Shown: piece after piece, positions 34,214 to 44,704 of the stretch
Numbering within the stretch: the first letter of the stretch is position 1
Layout: every line of letters starts with the position of its first letter
NCBI GenBank assembly: GCA_963575645.1
Contig: OY754466.1
Location: forward strand, 2,830,001-2,894,000
DNA length: 64,000 nucleotides
Direction: 5' to 3'
Origin: Xanthostigma xanthostigma
Taxonomy: Eukaryota; Arthropoda; Insecta; Raphidioptera; Raphidiidae
Made by a program: the position numbers and the translations under genes
The notes under the pieces: generated by a model
What the model was told of the DNA's origin: nothing
What the model saw: only the letters and a program-made list of their open reading frames with translations
The model's database searches: none

Positions 34214-34996
34214 AGGCAGCTGCACACAAGGCTGCGTTTGCCGCTAGAAACAGTGCTGGGACTTCTGGTGTAGTGATGTGTCCACATGACTCTTTGTTGG
34301 GAACTGGCTCCGCTCACTAAAGAGTCGCTCAGAGCGAGTCGTTCAAAGGAGCGACACTAGACAGTACGCACTACACAAGAGTACAGACTGCAGAGGTGTG
34401 AACTGTCATCATGCATGCTCAGGAGTCACGGTAGCATTGCACAGCACAATACACACACTCAGCTCTGAGCTCATTTTCATATGATTCTGATCTTATATTA
34501 TTCGCATTTCGGATAAACTATAAAGTATAATAAAAGCTTAACATTAATAATATTTAATATTTATTGTTACAATATTATATCTTTGTCAACGATGTCAATG
34601 TGAATGGTTTAAGTCACTGTAAGCTTAATACTATTACACTTACACTTTATACAGTGTGTCATTCAACATTAAATAATTCAGCAAAGATAACTCCGTACGT
34701 GCAAAATTCACTAGTGCCTCTGTGGCCTGTGCTGTGTGCGCTCTGTAAATGTGCGAATGCAACAGTACAAAATAGCTCAGCACAGAGCAATGGCGCTCGG
34801 AGTGAGTCATTCACAAAAAAAGAGCGACTCGCTCAGGAGCGACACATCACTATTCTGCTGATCGACAGGCTGGCTACGAGGCTGGATATGGGGTGCGAGA
34901 TTGCAAGATGGATTCTGAAGGTCGCTGCACACGAGGCTGGAAACACTGCTTGGACTTCTGCTGGCCGGCAGGCTGGGTACGAGGATCCTAGTAATA
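34214..34996. mobile_element. PIF/Harbinger-like MITE fragments hosting a hAT element
   Basis: AGGCAGCTGCACACAAGGCT after TAA (34211-34213) is a left end of the 14097-14513 family. It is interrupted by the hAT element at 34271-34852. A second left end starts at 34919 (AGGTCGCTGCACACGAGGCT) and is cut by a Tigger MITE at 34997. Confidence 0.65.
34271..34852. mobile_element. hAT-type MITE, 582 bp, nested
   Basis: Ends TAGTGATGTGTC and inverse GACACATCACTA. TTCTGGTG (34263-34270) and TTCTGCTG (34853-34860) form an 8-bp target duplication with one mismatch. The host sequence without the insert matches CTTCTGCTGG in the Harbinger-like family. A 146-codon open run overlapping the right half spans the element boundary and is not called a gene. 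Confidence 0.8.
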
Positions 34997-35367
34997 CAGT
35001 GTAAACTATATATAACGACACACTCAACGGAGAGAAGAAATAATCGATTAATATTTTTTTACTATAATATGTATTTACTCATATATAAAATTTACAACTG
35101 ACCAACAAACATATGAAAGATAATCCCAACAAACAAAAGAACGAATTTCTTAGAATCTTCGGTACGCATGATGCCGACAACAAAGCAACAAAATAACAAA
35201 CAAGCACTGTTTATTGCTTAACGATGACGTATTGTTGTCGTTATTTAGAATGGGTGTGTCGTTATCATTGTGTGGGCAATAAGATAAACCGACTTGAGTT
35301 AAGTATAATTTCGATGTTTTAAGGAGTTTGTCGTTATACGGAGTGACGTTAAATGGAGTTTGCACTG
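34997..35367. mobile_element. Tigger/pogo MITE, 371 bp
   Basis: CAGTGTAAAC...GTTTGCACTG ends, each flanked by TA. Subterminal GACGTTAAATGGAGTT-type sequence is shared with 281-891. No transposase. Confidence 0.8.
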
Positions 35368-35369
35368 TA

Positions 35370-35664
35370 TGTTAGGTCGCCAGGCTATTTTGTATAGGAA
35401 AAATTTGGACGCGAGCACAAAAGATTGGGAAGCACTGTTATGTAGATAAACCATCACAAACAGTTGGGCTCAGTATCACAAATATACCAACATTACAAAT
35501 TGGAACGACGACGGTGTAATGAATGGAGAGCCCACCATTGAATACTACACTCTAAATTCAATTACGTTATATGTGTGGTGACGTCCGCCATACGCCGCAG
35601 CAACGCGGTCACCCGTAGGCGCCATGCTCTTTCTGTCGCTTTAAACACTTTAGACTCTAGAGTC
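35370..35664. other. Unassigned spacer
   Basis: A GC-richer patch (GACGTCCGCCATACGCCGCA) lies at 35581-35640. No gene is seen. Confidence 0.3.
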
Positions 35665-35667
35665 TAA

Positions 35668-36381
35668 GGCCCTTCTCACACGGAGCTACTCAAACGAAAC
35701 CAATTACTAACTCGAGTTACAAATCAGTCTCTAGCACTAGTATTTCAATGGAGGTTCGCACACGGCGCTATCGGTTAGTAATCAGTTAGTGATCAGTTTC
35801 AAGCGACGCGGCGTGCTGGTCGCCACGCTACTAGTTACTAACCAGTTACCAATGAAACAACAAAAATGGCTGATCCAATCCAAAATTTAAAACTGGTATT
35901 TTGTATTTACTTGATTCTGAAATATTAAAACATTGTAAAAACTTGCCTGAGTGTTATTAAAATTCTCTCCTCAGCGCTGACACATTCACGCATTGTAGTA
36001 TTTTTATTGTGAATAAAGGGAGACAGTATTTCCACTAAATTTAAAAATGTTTCTTTGGACATTCTATAGAATGCCAAAAATTTCGCATCATTTTCCTGTA
36101 GCTCTTTGGCAGCAACAAATGCCCTACAAAGAATTTTTTTTCTATATAAGGATGAATCCAATATTGGCGTTTTTTCATTCGTCGTTGCCTTTTTTGATTA
36201 TAATAATATAAAATAATATCCTCATCACTTGATTCAGATTCAGAAAACATTATGACAGCTCAAATGAAACAAGTGAATATCTCTGAGTAGCATCGTGTGC
36301 AAAGTTTGGTTACTAACTAGTCAGTGATTTTAGTTAGTAAGCAGTTTAGTTTCATTTGAGTAGCTTCGTGTGAGAAGGGCC
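35668..36381 (-). mobile_element. PIF/Harbinger element with TAA target duplication
   Basis: TIRs GGCCCTTCTCACACGGAGCT and inverse AGCTTCGTGTGAGAAGGGCC, flanked by TAA on both sides (35665-35667, 36382-36384). It retains the N-terminus of the transposase on the minus strand; the catalytic part is deleted. Confidence 0.92.
35925..36250 (-). pseudogene. PIF/Harbinger transposase N-terminus, frameshifted and truncated
   Basis: ATG at 36250 opens a frame rich in SESESSDED followed by a basic QKRQRRMKKRQYWIHPYIEK. The continuation is in another frame: FVAAKELQENDAKFLAFYRM, then SKETFLNLVEILSPFI and TTMRECVSAEERILITLR. These match the conserved N-terminal layout of Harbinger transposases (a basic 'W.HP' start, 'FRMS..tF..LL..i.p.I' and 'R..I...eRL..tLRfLa.G'). 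One frameshift falls near 36130. The DDE catalytic core is missing, so the gene cannot work. The identity is strengthened by the TAA-flanked TIRs around it. Confidence 0.85.
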
Positions 36382-36384
36382 TAA

Positions 36385-37190
36385 TAGATACAAATAAGAG
36401 AATACTTAAATGTAGATGATAAGAGTGTGATTTTATTCCGTTCTAAAACAAATTTTTGCATAACGACGAAGATATAAAGAATTATAATAGTCCAAGAGCT
36501 ATTGAACATTTTTGGGTACGTATTTGAAGCAACGTGATAAAAACCCTGCACAAATCTCATGGGATTTGGTTCTCGGTTAAATTGATCGAAAATGGTTTTA
36601 TTTAGTTTAAAAGTCACTAAGAAAAAGTGTCCATGAGCGCATAGTCTAAAAACCAATAGATTTTTAGCTACATATATGTTTAGCGAGATTTTAGATATAG
36701 GGATATCCATTGAATTCACAATCTTAACAAATCCTAAGCTCTAGAAATATGTTTTATGATTCCAGCAAAAAATCATCATCCGAATTTAATTCGAAATGAC
36801 AGCACCGTTATCAACTGATCTGAAATAATCCTAACTAAAAATTTGCTACTTTGTTGCCTTTATTGATCACCCATCATCGTCAGATGCGATAAATACGCAC
36901 TAACGGACGTTTTACTGTAAACCTTCATCAAATATGGTCCATTAGCAAGTACCCACCGGACAGTTTTTTAGCGATTTAGGCCATTAAAACTACCGTTATC
37001 TGAAAAAGGTGGAACTGTTCAGGTTTTAGAAAGGGTTGCGCCGTTAGCCTGACGAGTTTCAGCACAGATATATCTTCCGCGTTGCACGCACAGCGTATCT
37101 TGGGGCACTAGACAAAAAGCGCTTACGTCAAATTTCATAAAAAAAATATCTACGTTTTATGGAATGAACATCTCGGCAACTGAATGGGTT
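36385..37190. other. Unassigned spacer
   Basis: A 112-codon minus-strand open run at 36381-36719 has no recognised motif or splice context. No repeat ends are seen. Confidence 0.35.
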
Positions 37191-37241
37191 GATGCTCAAT
37201 TGTTTTTGTTCTAGATTCTAGAACAAAAACAATTGAGCATC
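37191..37241. repeat. Perfect 51-bp palindrome
   Basis: Two 25-bp arms (GATGCTCAATTGTTTTTGTT then CTAGA, and the exact inverse) surround one central T. TTGTTCTAGAATCTAGA recurs at about 37275. Confidence 0.95.
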
Positions 37242-37359
37242 GCAATAATAAGAATATCAACTTTCCTCAATGGTTGTTCTAGAATCTAGATTTTGAAATC
37301 AAATAAAATTAATACTTTACTTAATTATTAAATTAATATTTTTGCGCAGGTATTTGAAA

Positions 37360-37956
37360 TCATATATATATTAATACGCTAAAGTTTAAGATGTTTGCCT
37401 CCCTTTTTAGAAAAAACCACATAATTTCTCCACATAAATTATATACCATTTTACAGATAATTGCTTGCTCTACTGACATCGACAACTAAAATATTTATTA
37501 TTGCTTTTGTTTTTGTAAATTAATTAAAATACAGCAACGCTGAATAACATCTGCCATCTGACGGCTTTAATTTTCAAACAACGTCAACACTTCGATCTGT
37601 CATCTGACCTTCATATTGTAATACAACAGACACAATACTGCATACTGCCATCTGACGGCTTTAATTTTGAAATAGCGAGCAACGCTGAACAACGTCACAG
37701 CAATGCTGTATGATGCCATCTGACGGCTTAGCTCAACGCTTTTGCTACTTGCGCCTCTATATGACAATTTTAGTAAAATATTTCTTCGATCTGTCATCTG
37801 AGCTTCATATTGTAATACAACAAAAAGAAGAACGTTATAAGCAGTGTGCAAAATTAGAAACGAATTGAATACCTGCAATCATATTTAAAAAATAATTTTG
37901 TAAAGTGATAATTATTATACTTATTTAGTGCGAATAATTCGCACAGGTCACTCTAG
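37360..37956 (+). mobile_element. Non-autonomous Helitron, family C, copy 2
   Basis: TCATATATATATTAATACGC after A, and GTGCGAATAATTCGCAC, AGGTCACT, CTAG before T. 597 bp. CATCTGACGGCTTTAATTTT recurs inside. The shared 92-codon open run seen in most copies is on the minus strand of the Helitron and has no domain. Confidence 0.9.
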
Positions 37957-39522
37957 TTAAATATAATTCAATAATTTGTTTAATTCATTAGCACCATAAA
38001 ACAAAGTGTAAGATGCTTTTTTGTAATTGAAAAATTAATTAGATACCTACTATATAATATATTATTTAAATAAAGTAGCGTTATAATTGCAAGTTCTATA
38101 TAACAAATAAACGCAAATCAATTATATAAAGGCATAATGCATTATTAATAATTAATTTTGACAACAATTTTCAACTTAGAGCTCCCGGGTTCTAATCCCA
38201 GAGCCGATAGTAATTTTCAACCAATTACTTTTTTTTTTTAATTAATAATCAAGAAATAAATTTTAACGCTAAAAATACATTTTAATAATATGTCAATTGA
38301 AACATATTTTTGGTATTTAATTATTTTTTGTTAGTCTCTATAGGTACCTACTTATATAGGCTTGCAAAACTCAATTATGAATTCGCTAATTTGTGAAAAA
38401 ATCAGAACGTGTCGTATATTAACTGTACAGTCAATGTTTTTTTCTACAAAACGAAAATAGCGTCACTAACTTAATTAAATAGTTAAATCGTCTCTGATTT
38501 TAAAACATAAACCATTTTGTTTTGAGACCACCGATTCCTCACTCATTAATACCAGTCGCAAAAACAGTGTAGTAGAACAAATTAAGAAAATGCTCTAAGC
38601 CCGTCACTTATCTAACATGTTATGGCATTCGAAAATAAAACTAAGTACGTAATAGAATCTCTGAAAAAAATACTTTCGTAACGTTTTGCGGTCAACTTTT
38701 TTTCTTAAATTGCGCAGAAAGGCTGTGAAAAAGTCCAAAATTCATCATAAACATTAAAATATTAAATGTAGTCAGACAGAAATCGGATCAACTTTCCGAA
38801 GTCGGAGTACGCAGAACAAATAAGGTGTGCTTCCAAAATTCAGACATCTATCCCGTGCACTACGTTTAGAATTTGAAAAAAGTGTATAGAATGAAAGTTG
38901 TAGAAAATTTTATGAGCTTTCATTTGGCATCAGAGATTTTTTCCCTACGACGTACCGTTTTCGAGATATAACCTAAAAACCTAAAGGTGGCAGCTTCTTT
39001 GTGTCTCCCTCCCTCCGGCTCACCTCCTAAACGTCAGGACTTTGGATATGTTCACTCACTAATCATCCTGAACAAATTTCTGAAGGAATCGCTCAGGTCT
39101 TTGCTCAAGCACTCTAGAACTGAACTATACCTACGTTTAAAAATGTGTAAAAATTCTCCAAATTAAAAAAAAAAGTAAAAACGTATATTGCACACAGTGA
39201 TTGTATTGGAGCGATTTTTGAATGACATAATATAGAATCAAAATATAATCAGAGTTAAACTTTTAGTAGGTAATATAATAAAGTGTTTTAAAAGGAGTTT
39301 GTTGTCAATATAAAAACCAATAAACGTCACCGATCCGCAGGATATTTGCACAAACCATGTCAACTCTCAGAACATTTAACTCAAACGGGCATCTTGAAGA
39401 TACGTCCAAAGTCTATGTAATATAAAAAAAAAATATACCTACAGGGATGAAGTTATAAGCAAAGTAGCAGGCATATAACATTCAATAATTTATTCAATTT
39501 TTCAAATAAAATTATTTTATAA
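37957..39522. other. AT-rich spacer with one tRNA-like trace
   Basis: CTCCCGGGTTCTAATCCCAG at 38182 has a B-box-like core without the rest of a tRNA. ATCCTGAACAAATTTCTGAA and similar repeat phrases occur near 39065. No gene is seen. Confidence 0.35.
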
Positions 39523-40132
39523 CTAGTGTGACCTGTGCGAATTATTCGCACTAAATAATTATAATAATTATCACTTTACAAAATTATTTTTTAAATATGA
39601 TTGCAGGTATTCAATTCGTTTCTAATTTTGCACACTGCTTATAACGTCCTTCTTTTTGTTGTATTACAATATGAAGCTCAGATGACAGATCGAAGAAATA
39701 TTTTACTAAAATTGTCATATAGAGGCGCAAGTAGCAAAAGCGTTGAGCTAAGCCGTCAGATGGCATCATGCAACATTGCTGTGACGTTGTTCGGCGTTGC
39801 TCGCTCTTTCAAAATTAAAGCCGTCAGATGGCAGTATGCAGTATTGTGTCTGTTGTATTACAATATGAAGGTCAGATGACAGATCGAAGTGTTGACGTTG
39901 TTAAAAATTAAAGCCGTTAGATGGCAGACGTTGTTCAGCGTTGCTGTATTTTAATTAATTTACAAAAACAAAAGCAATAATAAATTTTTTAGTTTTCGAT
40001 ATCAGTAGAGCAAGCAATTATCTGTAAAATGATATATAATTTATATGTGGAGAAATTGTGAGGTTTTTTCTAAAAAGGGAGGCAAACATCTTTAACCTTA
40101 GCGTATTAATATATAATTATGATGATGATAAT
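39523..40132 (-). mobile_element. Non-autonomous Helitron, family C, copy 3
   Basis: Minus orientation: 5' TC at 40131-40132, 3' hairpin GTGCGAATAATTCGCAC and CTAG at 39523-39526. Very close to copies 2, 4 and 5. Confidence 0.88.
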
Positions 40133-40299
40133 GCAATGAGCTCTTACGACTTAAAAAAAGACAGATGTATATGTTTGCACCCTAATGGTTCGATTGCGAT
40201 TTTATTCCTATGCTCGGTATAATATAATAAAAGTAAGTATATGTTTTTACACTACAAATAGTTCATGTTCGATTAATCGACTTTCTACTATATATAGGT
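40133..40299. repeat. Repeat fragment shared with about 55140-55215
   Basis: GAGCTCTTACGACTTAAAAA and TTTGCACCCTAATGGTTCGA appear in reverse complement downstream of the MITE at 54954-55124. Confidence 0.6.
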
Positions 40300-41040
40300 A
40301 ATATATATGTCACCGGCCAAACCCGATTTTAGGACAAAATAGTTTTGCTTAGGCCAAACTAATCTGGCCTAAGCTCGATAGGACAAACCAGTTTAGCCTA
40401 GGCTGAACTAGTTTGTCCTATTAGGAATATCTACACTCCAGGATAAACTAGAATGGCCTAGTCCGAACTAATGTTGCCGAATCGAATAAGTAGAGGAAGA
40501 CAAAGATAGGAAGTGTTTTTTCAACAGAAGAAAGCTGTAAGATTGATCTCGGATGCTGGATTTAGACAGGAATGCTGGCCATTATTTCTGCAATTAAATA
40601 TTTTATATTTGCCATATCAATATATACCTATATATGTAGCTGTTTAATTATTGTTAGAAATATAATATGTACAATTTTAATGATCATACTGTGATTTATA
40701 TTTTATAGTCATGATACTATAAAAAATGAATTTTAGAATCAAGAAACTTTAAAAGAAAAGTAAACACATTTTTTTTAGAAAATTGTATCTACAGCATTAA
40801 AGAATCCTTTACCTTCAACATGTACATTAATTATTGTACGAATAAACTGTATAATTAATTAATATTTAAAAAAATTATGATTCGGTATATTATTTATTTT
40901 CCCTTGAAATTATTTCAAATTAGCTAGGCTATACCAGTTTATCATGGAGTATACAATATACATATTCATACTAGGACAAACTAGTTCAGTCTAGGCTAAA
41001 CTAGTTTGTCCTGAAATCGGGTTTGGCCGGTAACATATAT
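40300..41040. mobile_element. ACCGGCCAAACCCGAT-ended TIR element with captured RT remnants
   Basis: Ends CACCGGCCAAACCCGATTTT and inverse AAATCGGGTTTGGCCGGT. Several internal copies of AGGACAAACTAGTTTAG face their inverse near both ends. Non-LTR RT pieces lie in the middle, so either a retroelement entered this element or the element captured one. Confidence 0.75.
40513..40851 (+). pseudogene. Non-LTR RT C-terminal fragments
   Basis: First part (40513-40648): FQQKKAVRLISDAGFRQECW and LFLQLNILYLPYQYI. Second part (from about 40752): FKRKVNTFFLENCIYSIKES then a stop. This is the usual order of the RT C-terminal region, with 'lQKkaiR.i' then 'F..L.ILtlp..yi' and the final 'FK.kLk.fLle..fYs'. 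The sequence between is deleted, and the RT core is absent. Confidence 0.65.
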
Positions 41041-41404
41041 ACATAATATGAGTGATTGGATATATGCTATACATATTGTTTGTTATTTCCATATCACAAC
41101 AAAAAAAAACTGTTCAATTTGTCACCACTATAGTACTCCCATTTTTAATATTGAAATCCTTTTTAAATTGCAATGTTTTCCAGGATATATATCTATGTTT
41201 ACCAAATGGAATCTGTGTGTATCCACCGTTATTTAAACTTTATGTTATTGGAAAAAGTCCACGCATACAGTGTTTCCAAATCAGTGGTGTACAACACTAT
41301 CCAACTCATTTACATAGTATTAGATATTCATTTCTGTGCAAAATCTACATCTGGTTAGATTTTCGGCTCTTCTTTGAGCACTACAGAACAACCAAAATCA
41401 TAGG

Positions 41405-41732
41405 TATGTACAATACGCGCCACGAATCTAAAAGGCTCGGAAGCTAGATGCGCATGCAGGCTTGCGCTTGTACAGTCTGTTGAAAAACTACAAACTCGCA
41501 ACTCGACAAAACTAAAATAACAATAACAACTTGACAACAGCGTACTCGACTGTACTTTAAAGCAGGAAAGCGACAAGTGACAAAGGCAACGAGCGATCAC
41601 GGCCAATCACCGACGAGCGCACGTTCCGGTCAGGTAGCTGGGAGGTGGTGGGAGTCTCAGCGGCTCTAAAATGTGTCTTTACAACGCTTCCGAACCTTTT
41701 AGATCCGTGGCGCGTATTATACCTACCTTTAA
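41405..41732. mobile_element. Family-G TIR element, copy 2
   Basis: ACAATACGCGCCACGAATCT with AAAAGGCTCGGAAGC on the left and the inverse (GCTTCCGAACCTTTTAGATC, CGTGGCGCGTATTAT) on the right. The interior matches 25031-25346 in the opposite orientation. Confidence 0.8.
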
Positions 41733-41792
41733 CAATTTTTACTTGTGATGTTTTTGTGGCACAATGTGAATCCTTACACTGATCATGTAGAA

Positions 41793-42543
41793 CAATTTTT
41801 TTCAAAAAGTGATTCGCGACCCCCGGGGGGTTCCAAAGCCTCTATAAGGGGGTTGCGGAGCTTCAGTTAAAATAAAAATGTTGTACGGATTTGATATTTG
41901 TAATCATATATATTAATACGCTAAGGTTAAAGATGTTTGCCTCCCTTTTTAGAAAAAACCTCACGATTTCTCCACATAAATTATATATAATTTTACAGAT
42001 AATTGCTTGCTCTACTGACATAGACAACTAAAAAATTTATTATTGCTTTTGTTTTTGTAAATTAATTAAAATACAGCAACGCTGAACAACGTCTGCCATC
42101 TGACGTCTTTAATTTTGAAACAACGTCAACACTTCGATCTGTCATCTGACCTTCATATTGTAATACAACAGACACAATACTGCATACTGCCATCTGACGG
42201 CTTTAATTTTGAAACAGCGAGCAACGCTGAACAACGTCACAGCAATGCTGCATGATGCCATCTGACGGCTTAGCTCAACGCTTTTGCTACTTGCGCCTCT
42301 ATATGACAATTTTAGTAAAATATTTCTTCGATCTGTCATCTGAGCTTCATATTGTAATACAACAAAAAGAAGAACGTTATAAGCAGTGTGCAAAATTAGA
42401 AACGAATTGAATACCTGCAATCATATTTAAAAAATAATTTTGTAAAGTGATAATTATTATACTTATTTAGTGCGAATAATTCGCACAGATCACTCTAGTT
42501 AATTGTAATATAATCGCGCCATGAAAAATATTGAAAAACACTG
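41793..42543. mobile_element. hAT relic with perfect 8-bp TSD, split by a Helitron
   Basis: ATGTAGAA occurs just before (41785-41792) and just after (42544-42551). Ends CAATTTTTTTCAAAAA and TATTGAAAAACACTG are worn hAT TIRs of the 31365-31725 type, with GCGACCCCCGGGGGG inside. A complete Helitron C (41904-42498) is inserted; only about 156 bp are hAT sequence. Confidence 0.88.
41904..42498 (+). mobile_element. Non-autonomous Helitron, family C, copy 4
   Basis: TCATATATATTAATACGC after A; GTGCGAATAATTCGCAC and CTAG before T; 595 bp. It lies inside the hAT relic, so it is younger than that insertion. Confidence 0.92.
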
Positions 42544-43030
42544 ATGTAGAATATCGCAGTTATGGTGGTTTAAAATTAGGTAAAATCAAGCAACTATAAA
42601 TATTTGATGCACGGCACTGACATGGAACTCTGTTGTTTTCCAATAAAAGAAGAGAGCGAGGGAAAATTGAATATTTGTGGGATTATACCTTTTGTGTTTT
42701 TCCAGTTTAATTTTGTTCCTTCGTAATACCAACGTACACAAGTTATAGGTATCTAAAATTCAAAATTGGTAAACACTGCACTTACATCGATATTTTATTC
42801 GTACTCTGCGTCACACTGCAAAATAAACTAATAGGTAATAAAAAATCACAACAAATACATTTTCATTAATGAAATTTTACCTTCATTGGTTCATTCAATG
42901 CAATTCACACGCCTACTTGACTAATATACTACATAATTAATAGGTTGACCTCAGACTGTTTTAATATCTGTAAAAACAATAATTATATGACGGCAGTTTA
43001 AGGTCATTTGTATTTATCTATACTAATATA

Positions 43031-43537
43031 TACAGGATGAGTTTTAAGTTGATGTTTTTTTTTACAGCGTGTAAAAATCAAATAGACGAGCAAATATTTC
43101 AAATAGTTTTTTTATCAAAACTCAAAAATAAGAGAGAAACAGCCTTTCTAAGTTTAAATAAATTATTAAATTTTCTTTAATTTTGAGGTCGGTCCTGGGG
43201 TTTATATTATGTCACTATGGAAATAAGTTGTTATTATCAAGCATGTACAGAAGCATGGCTACGGCGCACGCATCTTTGTGTCCAACAAAACGGGAACAAC
43301 TTCGAACAATTTCTGTGAATACTTGATAATAATAACATAATATTTCCATAGTGGCATAATATAACCCCAGGACCGACCTCAAAATTAAAGAAAATTTAAT
43401 AAAATTTATTTAAAATTCGAAAGGCTGTTTCTCTCTTATTTTTGAGTTTTGATAAAAAAACTATTTGAAATATTTGCTCGTCTATTTGATTTTTACACGC
43501 TGTAAAAAAAAAGCATCAACTTAAAACTCACCCTGTA
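43031..43537. mobile_element. TACAGG-ended element nested in Helitron A
   Basis: TIRs TACAGGATGAGTTTTAAGTT and inverse, with long inner arms (GGTCGGTCCTGGGGTT and inverse). The Helitron site ACTAATATATAAAG is split so that TA is duplicated (or TATA, if the TIR starts at CAGG). Carries a transposase tail. Confidence 0.85.
43256..43318 (+). pseudogene. DDE transposase C-terminal tail, copy 2
   Basis: Plus strand WLRRTHLCVQQNGNNFEQFL then TGA: 20 codons matching the tail at 29472-29555 and, more loosely, 59741-59881. Confidence 0.5.
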
Positions 43538-43935
43538 TAAAGCTGAAGAGTTTGTTTGGTTGAACGCGCTAATCTCAGGAACTACTGGTTCGAATTGAAT
43601 ATTTTTTTGTTGGCTAGTCGATTTATCGAGAATACCACGCTACGACCAATAAGAAGTGGAGCATCAATGAAAAATGTTGCAAAATGTAACTCAAAATTTG
43701 TCCGTCCGACAAAAACTTTTGAACGGTAACTCCGATCATCATGAAATTTGGACACAACATTCATCTCGACAAACTAAGATGAATGTGCGTACTCATGTCC
43801 TTCTCCCCATTCGTTCTGTTGCACTCTGGTGGAACCGGGCGGGACCGCCAGTGAAATATATGGGAGCAAATGTCATTGTAACAAAAACCGATATCATTGA
43901 TAAATTAACATAGAATTCATTACAATAAATATACC

Positions 43936-44205
43936 TAATGCCTCTACTACACACGTGGCCAGTACCGCCACTCAAATAAGTGCCTATCATCGCCGCGATG
44001 ATTGCCTAGCCCTCCACACAATCGTGCCGGTCCGATTGTGTGTACGGGCGCACGATGCTGGCCACGCATTCCTTTGATGTACCGACAATCAACCGATTAC
44101 TGCCGATTACAGGCGATTATGTCCACGCACCGACGAATATGCCCTCTACACAATCGTGAGTGCCTGTAAGTGGCGGTGCTGGCCACTTGTGTAGAGGAGC
44201 CTTTA
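43936..44205. mobile_element. TIR MITE, 270 bp
   Basis: Ends TGCCTCTACTACACACGTGG and the inverse of CCACTTGTGTAGAGGAGCC, about 45-bp arms with AGTACCGCCACT/AGTGGCGGTGCT. TAA/TTA-like bases flank the ends, possibly PIF/Harbinger. Confidence 0.75.
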
Positions 44206-44220
44206 GATGGTATGTATTTA

Positions 44221-44690
44221 TTAAACGCTTTATATTAGTTTGGGTTGTAACTATGTATGTATGTAACTAACTATGTATGTATGTCCGTAACGGAATCTTT
44301 GAGCATAATTTTCACCAATTTCCCGAAGTCTGATTAATTTGAAACTTTGCATACGTATCAAGGACCGATGACAATGCAATAATTTGATAACAGTTTCCCA
44401 TTATCCTTATTAGGACCCCCAGGATTAATAAATTCTTTTATAGATCCTCAAACTAAAAAGTGAAAAATAAAATATAGTTTAAAAAAAACTAAAAAACACG
44501 CTTTATATCGGACTAAAAAGTAAAAAATAATTGTTTTAAAATAAGCTTAAAAAGCGTTGGGCGCTCGATGTACGAAAATGTGGAACAAAGCGCCCCACGC
44601 TTTTTAAGCTTATTTTAAAACAATTATTTTTTACTTTTTAGTCCGATATAAAGCGTGTTTTTTAGTTTTTTTTAAACTATATTTTATTGT
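44221..44690 (-). mobile_element. Family-F fold-back, copy 2
   Basis: Reverse complement of 18653-19283 with the same 216-bp palindrome (44470-44686), but with a single GAGGATCTATAAAAG block where copy 1 has two. Confidence 0.88.
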
Positions 44691-44704
44691 AATGAATTCT
44701 ATGT

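Larger units (their letters stand above)
43017..43852 (+). mobile_element. Helitron family A copy split by a TACAGG-type element
   Basis: Starts TCTATACTAATATA. After the insert it continues TAAAGCTGAAGAGTTTGTTT and ends CCGGGCGGGACCGCCAG, with T to C in the usual CTAG. Without the insert (43031-43537) it would be about 330 bp. Confidence 0.8.
43908..44704. mobile_element. Composite structure bounded by a 22-bp inverted repeat
   Basis: ACATAGAATTCATTACAATA at 43908 and its exact inverse ending at 44704 enclose two other elements (43936-44205 and 44221-44690). Almost nothing of the outer element lies between, so it may be a tiny fold-back that was entered twice. Confidence 0.7.

Noticed and set aside
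34564-35004. 146-codon ORF
   Set aside because: Spans a hAT element, its target duplication, Harbinger-like DNA and the start of a Tigger MITE.
36381-36719. 112-codon minus-strand ORF
   Set aside because: AT-rich, no motif, no splice or repeat context.
39601-39879. 92-codon ORF conserved in several places
   Set aside because: It is the shared interior of Helitron C copies. It lies on the strand opposite to the element's 5'-3' direction and has no domain.
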